Shown: positions 1-5,764 of the stretch, in pieces
Layout of the letters: every line of letters begins with the position of its first letter
How positions within the stretch are numbered: the first letter of the stretch is position 1
From: Acetobacteraceae bacterium
GTDB lineage: Bacteria > Pseudomonadota > Alphaproteobacteria > Acetobacterales > Acetobacteraceae
NCBI GenBank assembly: GCA_947478535.1
Contig: CANJXD010000375.1
Coordinates: forward strand, 1 to 5,933
Direction of reading: 5' to 3'
Length of the DNA: 5,933 nt
The notes under the pieces: model-generated
The model's database searches: none
What the model saw: only the letters and a program-made list of their open reading frames with translations
What the model was told of the DNA's origin: nothing
Position numbers and translations under genes: made by a program

Positions 1-2
1 CG

Positions 3-440
3 GGGCCGCGGCTGATCGAGTTCAACGTCCGCTTCGGCGATCCCGAATGCCAGGCGCTGATGCTGCGCCTGCGGAGCGACCTGCTGCCGCTGCTTCTCGC
101 GGCCTGCGACGGCACGCTGTCCGGCCGCGACCTGCGCTTCGCGGAGGATCATGCGCTGGTCGTGGTGATGGCGGCGGAAGGCTATCCGGGCACGCCCCGC
201 AAGGGCACGGAAATCCGGGGGCTGGACCGCGCTGGCGCGGTGCCGGGCGCGCGGGTCTTCCAGGCCGGCACGGCGCGGCGGGCGGATGGCGCTCTGGTCG
301 CCAATGGCGGGCGCGTGCTGGCGGTGGCGGGTACCGGCGCCACGTTGCAGTCGGCGCGGGATGCGGCCTATGCGGCGGTGGATGCCATCGACTGGCCGGG
401 CGGCTTCTGCCGGCGGGATATCGGCTGGCGGGCGCTTTAG
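3..440 (+). CDS. purD: Phosphoribosylamine-glycine ligase (GAR synthetase), C-terminal part
   Basis: This is the final 145 residues of PurD, the cytoplasmic enzyme that joins glycine to 5-phosphoribosylamine using ATP, an early step of de novo purine synthesis. The 5' end lies outside the window; full-length family members are about 420-430 aa, so roughly one third is present. The fragment opens with the family signature IEFNVRFGDPECQ, the end of the ATP-grasp domain; by family knowledge its Glu and Asn (fragment residues 6 and 8) bind the catalytic metal. The remainder matches the GARS C-terminal domain, with EGYPGTPRKG near residue 60 and the typical ending GGFCRRDIGWRAL just before TAG. 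Fifteen bases separate the stop from the end of the convergent TetR gene, with no clear terminator between. The reading frame is intact. Identification is secure from the signature motifs. Confidence 0.96.
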   Translation, partial: GPRLIEFNVRFGDPECQALMLRLRSDLLPLLLAACDGTLSGRDLRFAEDHALVVVMAAEGYPGTPRKGTEIRGLDRAGAVPGARVFQAGTARRADGALVANGGRVLAVAGTGATLQSARDAAYAAVDAIDWPGGFCRRDIGWRAL

Positions 441-455
441 CAGGCGGCGCGCGGA

Positions 456-1067
456 TCAGGCAGCGAGCAGGCGGCGCAGCAGCGACTGGATGCGGGCGGC
501 ACTGTCCGCGCCCGTCAGCGTGCCGAAGACGGCGGGGCGCAGGCCGTGGGTATAGGTGGCCATGATGATTTCCGTGGCCTCCGCTTCCGGCACGGCGCGC
601 ATCGTCCCCTCCGCCGCGCCATCCCGCAGCAGCGCCATCAGCGCCTCCCTCACCGGGCGCAGTTCTTCCAGGTTTCGCGCCTCGGTTTCGGGCGGCCAGT
701 TCCATGACAGGCCCTGCAAGGCGGCGAGCAGGCGGGGCCGGTCGAGATCCATGGCGGCCTGGGTGGCGATGAAGCGGTCGAGCCGTTCCAGCGCCGGGCC
801 GGGGCCCGTGAGGATGCCGAGCAGGGCCTGCCATTGCGGCGCGTTGTGCCGCTGCACCACGGCATAGAGCAGACCCGCCTTGCCGGCGAAGTAGGTGTTG
901 ATGAGCGAGGGGACGACCTTCGCCGTCGCGGCGATGTCGGCGACGCTGACATTGTCGAAGCCGGCCTCGCTGAACCACTGCTCCGCCGCATCCAGCAGGC
1001 GAGTCTTCGTCTCCTCCCGCTGCTGGCTGCGGGATTCCGACTCATACCGTTTCTTGCGAGGAGGCAT
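456..1067 (-). CDS. TetR/AcrR-family transcriptional regulator
   Basis: A 203-aa protein of normal TetR length. A basic N-terminus (MPPRKKRY) precedes the TetR DNA-binding domain at about residues 20-70. The helix-turn-helix is visible in VSVADIAATAKVVPSLINTYF, followed by the family-typical AGKAGLLYAVV. The remainder (about 75-203) is a variable helical ligand-binding and dimerisation region, so the ligand cannot be read from it. I chose the ATG at 1067 because it places the conserved domain at the usual distance from the N-terminus. A longer in-frame TTG start at 1124 would add 19 residues (SNSPGCPHPSEDRF...) with no TetR character. Neither start has a good Shine-Dalgarno sequence. The gene is divergent from the small gene at 1228. 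Perfect inverted repeats 61-101 nt upstream of the start suggest autoregulation and control of the divergent genes (inference). It is convergent with purD and unlikely to be functionally tied to it. Confidence 0.93.
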   Translation of the reverse strand: MPPRKKRYESESRSQQREETKTRLLDAAEQWFSEAGFDNVSVADIAATAKVVPSLINTYFAGKAGLLYAVVQRHNAPQWQALLGILTGPGPALERLDRFIATQAAMDLDRPRLLAALQGLSWNWPPETEARNLEELRPVREALMALLRDGAAEGTMRAVPEAEATEIIMATYTHGLRPAVFGTLTGADSAARIQSLLRRLLAA

Positions 1068-1127
1068 CGAGGGGGACAGGAAACGGTCTTCCGAAGGGTG
1101 GGGGCAGCCTGGAGAGTTACTCAAGTT

Positions 1128-1153
1128 TGTTCAAGGAATTTGTTTCTTGAACA
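1128..1153. promoter_or_regulatory. Perfect inverted repeat, probable TetR operator (site 1)
   Basis: TGTTCAAG at 1128-1135 is matched exactly by CTTGAACA at 1146-1153, with a 10-nt AT-rich spacer. The 26-bp site is centred in the divergent intergenic region between the TetR gene and the small gene at 1228. TetR-family dimers usually bind such dyads next to their own gene, so an operator role is likely but inferred. A further TCAAG at 1121-1125 partly repeats the left arm. Confidence 0.6.
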
Positions 1154-1170
1154 TATTCGATGAATATGAT
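1140..1170 (+). promoter_or_regulatory. Candidate sigma-70-type promoter for the small gene at 1228
   Basis: TTGTTT (1140-1145) and TATGAT (1165-1170) resemble -35 and -10 boxes, with a long 19-nt spacer. They fall in the only AT-rich stretch of the window and overlap both palindromes, so a bound regulator would block them. The boxes are weak and other pairings are possible. The promoter of the TetR gene probably lies in the same stretch, but I could not pick convincing boxes for it. Confidence 0.3.
1152..1168. promoter_or_regulatory. Perfect inverted repeat, second operator candidate (site 2)
   Basis: CATATTC at 1152-1158 is matched exactly by GAATATG at 1162-1168 around a 3-nt centre (GAT). 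It shares its first two bases with the end of the preceding dyad, so the two perfect palindromes abut. The arm sequence differs from site 1, so this may be a second regulator's site or a promoter-associated dyad rather than another copy of the TetR operator. Confidence 0.45.
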
Positions 1171-1184
1171 TACTAATTTCGTAT

Positions 1185-1211
1185 CACAGCCCGGCGCCCC
1201 GCCGGGCTGTG
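1185..1211 (+). promoter_or_regulatory. Strong GC hairpin in the leader of the small gene at 1228
   Basis: CACAGCCCGGC (1185-1195) pairs perfectly with GCCGGGCTGTG (1201-1211), giving an 11-bp stem with a 5-nt loop (GCCCC). No T-tract follows on either strand, so it does not look like a standard intrinsic terminator. On the plus strand it ends 3 nt before a GGAG ribosome binding site, a position where it could affect translation, mRNA stability or read-through. The structure is certain at sequence level; a regulatory role is inference. Confidence 0.55.
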
Positions 1212-1214
1212 AAC

Positions 1215-1218
1215 GGAG
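1215..1218 (+). promoter_or_regulatory. Ribosome binding site of the 95-aa gene
   Basis: GGAG sits 9 nt before the ATG at 1228 and just after the GC hairpin. It supports the choice of that start over the overlapping out-of-frame alternatives. Confidence 0.55.
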
Positions 1219-1227
1219 ACTAGGCCC

Positions 1228-1515
1228 ATGGAGTGCTCACCCCCGCCCCGGGCGGCATCGCCCGCCCCGATCCGGCTGGACCCCTCGCTGACCCAGTCCA
1301 TCGCGCAGGAAATCCGCCGCCTCGGCATGGCCGAGGAAACGCGGGGCGAGGTGCTGCACGCCCTGCTCGGCCTGCTATTCGCCGATCGCCCGGAATTCCG
1401 GGCGGTGGATGTGAACCTGCGCCTGGCGGTGGCGCTGCTGCAGGTGGATGGCGACCGGGCCTGGGAGACTATCCGCCGGTCTGCCGGCCGCCGTGGTGCC
1501 CACCCGATCTCCTGA
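1228..1515 (+). CDS. Small hypothetical protein, 95 aa
   Basis: I do not recognise this protein. It has a proline/alanine-rich N-terminus (residues 1-18), then a probably helical soluble stretch rich in Leu, Glu and Arg (about 19-85, for example LTQSIAQEIRRLG and EVLHALLGLLFADRP), and a short basic tail (RRSAGRRG). There is no signal peptide, membrane segment or metal-binding cysteine cluster. The ATG has a GGAG ribosome binding site at good spacing. The gene is first in a plus-strand pair and lies divergent to the TetR gene across a palindrome-rich promoter region, which supports its being real and TetR-controlled. An overlapping open frame on the same strand beginning at 1233 is only the upstream extension of the next gene's frame. 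Function unknown. Confidence 0.6.
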   Translation: MECSPPPRAASPAPIRLDPSLTQSIAQEIRRLGMAEETRGEVLHALLGLLFADRPEFRAVDVNLRLAVALLQVDGDRAWETIRRSAGRRGAHPIS

Positions 1516-1550
1516 TTCGCCCCCCGCCGCGCGCGACAACCTCCGGGCAG

Positions 1551-1584
1551 GCCCGACTGCCGAGATGGCCCGACTGCCAAGATG
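1551..1584 (+). repeat. 17-bp tandem duplication
   Basis: GCCCGACTGCCGAGATG (1551-1567) is followed directly by GCCCGACTGCCAAGATG (1568-1584), two copies differing at one base. It lies in the 80-nt gap between the two small plus-strand genes and ends 11 nt before the ATG of the second, so it occupies the leader and ribosome binding region of that gene. Each copy carries an out-of-frame ATG. Confidence 0.85.
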
Positions 1585-1595
1585 GAAAAAGACCG

Positions 1596-2024
1596 ATGTG
1601 GAAGCTGGATATCAGCCTCGAGGAATCGCTGGCCGCGGTGGTGGTCACCCTGCGGGGCGATGTCGATGGCCCGACCTATGTGGAGGCGATGGCGGCGTGG
1701 TTCGGCCGCTATCCCGAACTCGCCGCGCTGGACCGGGTGCATGACCTGATGGCCTATGCGGGCTCCATCGGCCATGACGACCTGCGGCAATTGGCCGGGT
1801 GCCTGCCGGAGCCGGCACTGCTCGCCCCGGCGGTGACTGTGATCGCCTCGCCGGATCGCTTCTTCCCGACCTGGGCGCGCAGCTTCCGCAGTTTGGCTCC
1901 CGGGCGGGCCTTCCTGGTCGAGCCCTCGCTGCCGGAGGCCTTGGCGGCGCTGCTGCGCCACCGCTCGGCGGCGAAGGAAGCGGCGCCCGCAGCGCCCTTC
2001 AGCCCTCCGCCTCCGGCCAGGTGA
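1596..2024 (+). CDS. STAS/SpoIIAA-like domain protein (putative), 142 aa
   Basis: A small soluble protein whose pattern resembles STAS/SpoIIAA-like folds. It starts with a strand pair (residues 1-22, AVVVTLRGDVDGPTY), then a helix (YVEAMAAWFGRYPEL), a strand ending in acidic DLMAYAG (about 50-56), a helix, a strand (PAVTVIASPDRFF, 78-90), a helix with WARSFRSL (93-100), a strand AFLVEP (105-110), and a helix SLPEALAALL. Such proteins often act in protein-protein regulation, but this fold call is from the pattern alone. The tail (125-142) is Ala/Pro-rich and low in complexity. I chose the ATG at 1596 because domain-like sequence begins there; the same frame stays open back to 1233 but encodes Pro/Arg-rich, unlikely sequence. 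The ribosome binding site is weak (GGAAAAAG region). The 3' end overlaps the convergent glycosyltransferase gene by 26 nt. Probably co-transcribed with the 95-aa gene. Confidence 0.65.
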   Translation: MWKLDISLEESLAAVVVTLRGDVDGPTYVEAMAAWFGRYPELAALDRVHDLMAYAGSIGHDDLRQLAGCLPEPALLAPAVTVIASPDRFFPTWARSFRSLAPGRAFLVEPSLPEALAALLRHRSAAKEAAPAAPFSPPPPAR

Positions 2025-4182
2025 AACGCTGGCGTTCGAGGTAGTCGAGCCTCGCGAGCACATCCTCCTCCGCGCAGACCATGATGCTGACCACGCCGAC
2101 GCCGACCTGGCGGGCTTCGTCAGCCCCATCCGGCGCAGGCCCATCAGGAGCGGCCCCGACTGTTGCGGGCTCGGCTTCGATGGAAAGCTCCATCACCGGC
2201 TGGTCCAGCGTGACCTCCAGCGCCGCGACCGTCTCCGACCCGGGCGTCAGCGCCAGGGACAGCGGCGCCGTCCCCCGCAGGGTGATGCGCAGGCGCTGGG
2301 GCGTGGCGGGGGCGCGCAGCAGCAGGTGCAGGCGCAGCCGGCGGCCCAGGGCGGCCGCGGGGGTCATTCGCAGCAGGGCGCGGCCGGGCCGGGTCCAGCA
2401 CCCCCAGGCTTCCGGCGCATGCCAGCCCGCGCCGGCCCGGATCATCTCCGCCACCGCCAGTGCCGGGCCGGGCAGGCGCGCCGCCATGGCGGCCAGGGGC
2501 TGGATGGCGCCGAGCGGCAGGCTGGGCGGCGTTGGCGCCATCGCCCGGTGATCCGGCTGCTGGGCCAAGACCGTCAAAAGCTGGTCGCTGATGGCCTGCC
2601 AACTGCGCAGCGCCAGCCCGGAGGCGACCTTTGTCGCGATGGCGTCGCGGAAGGCCGCATCGGTGACCAGCCGTTCCAGCTTCTCCAGGAAGTCCGGCTC
2701 GCTTCCCCCGCGGAAATGCAGGGCGAGGCCGGCACCGGCTTCGCGCAGCCCGGTATGGTCCGGGCACAGCACGGCCTTGCCATGGGACAGCGCCTCCGTC
2801 ACCGGCAGGCCCCAGCCTTCATGGTCCGAGTTATAGAGGCAGAACAGCGCGCCGCGGTGCAGGGCGGGCAGCGCCGCATCCGGCACATCATCGAGGTGGA
2901 GGGCGCCGTCCCGCAGCGCCGGGGCGTTGCGCAGCAGGGCCAGAGCGGGGTCCCCGCCAAAACCCGGCCGGCCGGCGAGCACCAGCAGCGGCATGCGCGC
3001 GGCGCCCAGCTTGCGGGTCAGCGCCAGCCAGGCGTTCAGCACGAACAGGTGGTTCTTGCGCGATTCGATCGTTGCCAGGAACAGAACATAGGGCTGCCCC
3101 GCCAGCGCCGCGACGCCGGGGTGTTCCCGCGCCATGGCCGCCGGGCGCACCGGCGCCGCATCGAGCCCCAGCACGGCGCCGGGCGGGCTCGGCTGGCCGG
3201 GCAGATGGGTGGCGCGCAGCGCCTCCGCCTCCGCCTGCGTCGCCGCCGAGACGGACAGCACCAGGTCGGCATGCGGGGCGAGGAGGGAGAACCAGCGCGC
3301 GAAGGCGGAGGCGGTGTCCGGCGGGCTGTGTTCCGGCACCACCAGCGGCCCGCAATCATGCAGCAGCGGCGCGTAGCGGATATGGGCGCGCGCCTTCGCC
3401 GCCCGCAGCGCCAGGTGGTAGTCCGGCAGGGTCCAGGAGGAGCCGAGATTGACCAGCCAGGCGCCTTCGGGAAAGGCGAACTCCGGGGCGGCGTCGAGCG
3501 CCCGCTGGGCTGTCGCCACCGTGTCTTCCCAAGCTGCGTCGAAGGGATCGGCGCCGCTCCGCGACAGGGCAGCGAGGCGGAGGAAGACCTCCTTCGGCAA
3601 GGCGCGCCAGCCGGCCGATGCCGGGTGGAAGACCGCGAGCGTCACGCTGACCGCCGCCGCGCCCGCCCGCAGCGCCGGCCCGACCAGTTCGAGCTGCACG
3701 CGCTGGATGCCCGAGGGCGCGCGATGGGCGCCGAACCAGGACAGCAGGTCGGTCAGGTCGAACACCACGGCGGGGTCGCCGAGCAGGGAAAGCCCTTCCG
3801 CCTCCGGCGCCGCGGCCACCAGGCTGTCCCCCAGCAGGGGGGCGACTTCCCGCCAGGCGGCATCGCTGCCGGGATCCAGCGCCAGCGCCCGCCCATAGGC
3901 GCGGCGGGCGCCGGTGGCATCCCCGGCGCGCTTCAGGGCGTGGCCGATCTGCACTTGGAGGTCGGCATCCCGCGGCAGGCCGTGTTCGGCCTGGCGGTAG
4001 GAGGCGAGGGCGCCCTCGGGGTCCCCGAGTTCCTTCACGGCATGGCCGTGCTGGACCCAGGCGGGCCAATCCTGCGGGCTTTGGCGCAGCCAGGCAGCAT
4101 AGGCGTCGGCCGCCCCGCGCCAGTCGCGCGCATCACGAAGCCGGTCGGCTTCCTCGATCAGGCTGCCTCGCCCGGCTTCCAT
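1999..4182 (-). CDS. TPR-containing GT-B glycosyltransferase (GT4-like), 727 aa
   Basis: A large multi-domain glycosyltransferase, probably cytoplasmic and acting in surface polysaccharide assembly. Residues about 5-115 form roughly three TPR-like repeats (for example DWRGAADAYAAWLRQSPQDW and GDATGARRAYGRALALDPGS). Residues about 138-345 look like the N-terminal half of a GT-B enzyme, opening with VVFDLTDLLSWF and SGIQRVQLELV. Residues about 363-540 match the Glycos_transf_1 domain: YVLFLATIESRKNH (365-378, with the basic R375/K376 typical of donor-phosphate contact) and the EX7E motif in HEGWGLPVTEALSHGKAVL (E455 and E463). Residues about 580-727 form an extra C-terminal domain starting GWHAPEAWGCWT, beta-rich, and containing a short Pro/Gly/Asp linker near 676-690. 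There is no signal peptide or membrane segment. The ATG at 4182 has a GGGAG site 5 nt upstream. It lies 35 nt downstream of manC on the same strand. Acceptor and sugar cannot be read from sequence; a mannose-derived donor is inferred from context. Confidence 0.9.
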   Translation of the reverse strand: MEAGRGSLIEEADRLRDARDWRGAADAYAAWLRQSPQDWPAWVQHGHAVKELGDPEGALASYRQAEHGLPRDADLQVQIGHALKRAGDATGARRAYGRALALDPGSDAAWREVAPLLGDSLVAAAPEAEGLSLLGDPAVVFDLTDLLSWFGAHRAPSGIQRVQLELVGPALRAGAAAVSVTLAVFHPASAGWRALPKEVFLRLAALSRSGADPFDAAWEDTVATAQRALDAAPEFAFPEGAWLVNLGSSWTLPDYHLALRAAKARAHIRYAPLLHDCGPLVVPEHSPPDTASAFARWFSLLAPHADLVLSVSAATQAEAEALRATHLPGQPSPPGAVLGLDAAPVRPAAMAREHPGVAALAGQPYVLFLATIESRKNHLFVLNAWLALTRKLGAARMPLLVLAGRPGFGGDPALALLRNAPALRDGALHLDDVPDAALPALHRGALFCLYNSDHEGWGLPVTEALSHGKAVLCPDHTGLREAGAGLALHFRGGSEPDFLEKLERLVTDAAFRDAIATKVASGLALRSWQAISDQLLTVLAQQPDHRAMAPTPPSLPLGAIQPLAAMAARLPGPALAVAEMIRAGAGWHAPEAWGCWTRPGRALLRMTPAAALGRRLRLHLLLRAPATPQRLRITLRGTAPLSLALTPGSETVAALEVTLDQPVMELSIEAEPATVGAAPDGPAPDGADEARQVGVGVVSIMVCAEEDVLARLDYLERQRFTWPEAEG

Positions 4183-4187
4183 GCGTG

Positions 4188-4192
4188 CTCCC
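4188..4192 (-). promoter_or_regulatory. Ribosome binding site of the glycosyltransferase gene
   Basis: On the minus strand GGGAG stands 5 nt before the ATG at 4182, within the 35-nt gap after the manC stop. It fixes the start and supports translation from a shared manC-glycosyltransferase transcript. Confidence 0.6.
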
Positions 4193-4217
4193 GTATCGCC
4201 GTTGCCGGAGCCGGGGA

Positions 4218-5663
4218 TCAGACCCGGCCGTAATTATCCTCGATCCGCACGATGTCGTCCTCGCCGAGATACGGGCCGGACTGCACCTCGATCAGCGTCA
4301 GCGGGATCATGCCGGGGTTTTCCAGCCGGTGCACGCAGCCCAGAGGCAGATAGACGCTCTCATTCTCCCGCAGCAGGATGCGCTCGCCATCACGCTCGAC
4401 GATCGCGGTGCCGGCGACGACGACCCAGTGTTCGGCGCGGTGGTAGTGCTTCTGCAGGGACAGCTTGCGGCCGGGGCGAACGCTGATGCGCTTGACCTGG
4501 AAGCGGCTGCCATGGGCCACGCCCTCATAGGCACCCCAGGGGCGATAGACGCGGCGGTGGTCCGTCGCCTCCTTGTGGCCGGCCGCCTTCAGCTGCTCGA
4601 CCATCTTCTTCACGTCCTGCGCGCGGTCCCGGTGCACGGCGAGCACCGCGTCATCGGTGACCACGAGGACGACGTCATCGAGGCCCACCACCGCCGTCAG
4701 GATGCCTTCCGAGCGCACGTAGCAGCGCTTTGAGCCGAGGATCGCGGCCGGGCCGAGCAGGGCGTTGCCATCGGTATCCTTCGGCGCGATCTCCCACAGC
4801 GAATCCCAGGACCCGACATCGGACCAGCCGGGATCGCAGGGCACCACGGCGGCAAAGCGGGTGTTCTCCATCACCGCATGGTCGATGGAGATCGACGGCG
4901 CTTCGGAGAAGACGGCGCCGAGGCGGACAAAGCCGAGATCCCGCCCCGCGCTGGCGACGGCGGCGCGGGCGGCGTCCAGCACGGCCGGCGCATGGGCCTG
5001 CAATTCCGCGAGTAGCGTGCCCGCAGTGGCAACGAACATGCCGCTGTTCCAGAGATGGCGCCCCCCCGCGAGGAACGCCTCCGCCGTCCTCGCATCCGGC
5101 TTCTCGACGAAGCGGGCAACTTCGAGCGCGCCCTCGATGCCCGGCAGGGCGGCGCCGCCCTCGATATACCCGTAGCCGGTCTCCGGCGTGGTGGGTCGGA
5201 TGCCGAAGGTGCAGATGCGCCCGGCCCGCGCGGCGGCGGCAGCGCTCTCCAGCGCGCGCTGGAGCGCCGGCACATCCTGCACGGCGGCGTCCGCTGCCAT
5301 GATCCAGAGCACGGCGCCGGGATTGTCCTCCCCGATCAGGACCGCGGCCGCTGCGATGGCGGCCGCGCTGTTGCGGGCGGCGGGTTCGAGGACGATGCGG
5401 CTGTCCTCCGCGCCCACTTCGCGCAGCTGTTCGGCGACCAGGAAGCGATGCGCTTCGCCGCAGACCACGACAGGGGCGCCGAAGCCCGGCGCACGGGCGC
5501 GGGCGGCGGTTTCCTGCAACATCGTCCCCTTGGAGACGAGCGGCCAGAACTGCTTCGGATAGGCCTCCCGCGACAGCGGCCACAGCCGGCTGCCTGTGCC
5601 GCCGGAGAGAATGACGGGGATGATCGGATCCAGGGTCCCGGTCGGCGCGGCATCGGACGGCAT
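4218..5663 (-). CDS. manC: Mannose-1-phosphate guanylyltransferase / mannose-6-phosphate isomerase, bifunctional
   Basis: A full-length 481-aa type II enzyme (ManC/CpsB/AlgA family, usually 470-485 aa). The nucleotidyltransferase half (about 14-300) makes GDP-mannose from mannose-1-phosphate and GTP; the C-terminal cupin half interconverts fructose-6-phosphate and mannose-6-phosphate. Visible motifs are the pyrophosphorylase signature GGTGSRLWPLSREAYPKQF (21-39), EPAARNSA (93-100), FVEKP (185-189), WNSGMF (205-210) and GWSDVGSWDSLW (279-290). The isomerase cupin follows with RPWGAYE (374-380), the metal-binding HYHRAEHW (406-413), YLPLGCVHRLENPG (438-451) and the ending LGEDDIVRIEDNYGR. One oddity is that the segment usually written (P/A)ADHxI reads AADAAV here (123-128), lacking the His. 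The ATG at 5663 is the best start although its ribosome binding site is weak (GAGG about 13 nt upstream). It leads the pair with the glycosyltransferase 35 nt downstream. Product feeds mannose, fucose or rhamnose donor synthesis for exopolysaccharide or LPS. Confidence 0.95.
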   Translation of the reverse strand: MPSDAAPTGTLDPIIPVILSGGTGSRLWPLSREAYPKQFWPLVSKGTMLQETAARARAPGFGAPVVVCGEAHRFLVAEQLREVGAEDSRIVLEPAARNSAAAIAAAAVLIGEDNPGAVLWIMAADAAVQDVPALQRALESAAAAARAGRICTFGIRPTTPETGYGYIEGGAALPGIEGALEVARFVEKPDARTAEAFLAGGRHLWNSGMFVATAGTLLAELQAHAPAVLDAARAAVASAGRDLGFVRLGAVFSEAPSISIDHAVMENTRFAAVVPCDPGWSDVGSWDSLWEIAPKDTDGNALLGPAAILGSKRCYVRSEGILTAVVGLDDVVLVVTDDAVLAVHRDRAQDVKKMVEQLKAAGHKEATDHRRVYRPWGAYEGVAHGSRFQVKRISVRPGRKLSLQKHYHRAEHWVVVAGTAIVERDGERILLRENESVYLPLGCVHRLENPGMIPLTLIEVQSGPYLGEDDIVRIEDNYGRV

Positions 5664-5720
5664 GGGGCGATACTACCTCGGCGGCTCGTGGCTGAAGGCC
5701 GGTATGTCGCACGGGTTTGG

Positions 5721-5764
5721 AAAAAGAAAGGCGACGCGATGGCGAGGTTGCGGTGGCGCCCGCC
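5721..5764 (-). terminator. Weak candidate intrinsic terminator upstream of manC
   Basis: On the minus strand, right after the stop of the right-edge gene, GGCGG-G-CGC (5764-5756) can pair with GCGTCGCC (5737-5730): 8 pairs including one G-U, with a one-base bulge and an 18-nt loop. TTTCTTTTT follows at 5729-5721. The T-tract is striking in such a GC-rich region, but the stem is imperfect. If real, it would separate manC from the upstream gene and imply a manC promoter at about 5664-5720, where I could not pick clear boxes. Confidence 0.3.

Noticed and set aside
439..477. 12-bp direct repeat AGCAGGCGGCGC (439-450 and 466-477) at the purD/TetR junction
   Set aside because: Similar GC-rich strings recur in the window (for example near 726) and fit Leu/Arg/Ala codon use; there is no sign of an insertion or attachment site.
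22..978. 318-aa minus-strand open frame across purD and the TetR gene
   Set aside because: It overlaps two confidently identified genes and encodes Pro/Arg/Ala-rich sequence typical of a GC-rich shadow frame.
1068..1124. Longer TetR protein starting at TTG 1124
   Set aside because: It adds 19 residues without family character, has no ribosome binding site, and would begin right beside the operator-like palindrome.
1185..1211. Reading the GC hairpin as an intrinsic terminator
   Set aside because: No T-tract follows on either strand, and it lies between a candidate promoter and a ribosome binding site.
1233..1595. N-terminal extension of the STAS-like gene back to 1233
   Set aside because: The extension is Pro/Arg/Gly-rich, overlaps the 95-aa gene, and the domain-like sequence begins at the ATG at 1596.
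2326..4233. 635-aa open frame on the plus strand, antisense to the glycosyltransferase
   Set aside because: It is codon-aligned with the real gene on the other strand, where GC-rich third positions suppress stops. Its translation is Arg/Gln/Gly-rich low-complexity sequence with no domain pattern.
4675..5712. 345-aa minus-strand open frame inside manC
   Set aside because: Same strand but a different frame from manC; Arg-rich composition and no motifs, whereas the manC frame shows every family signature.
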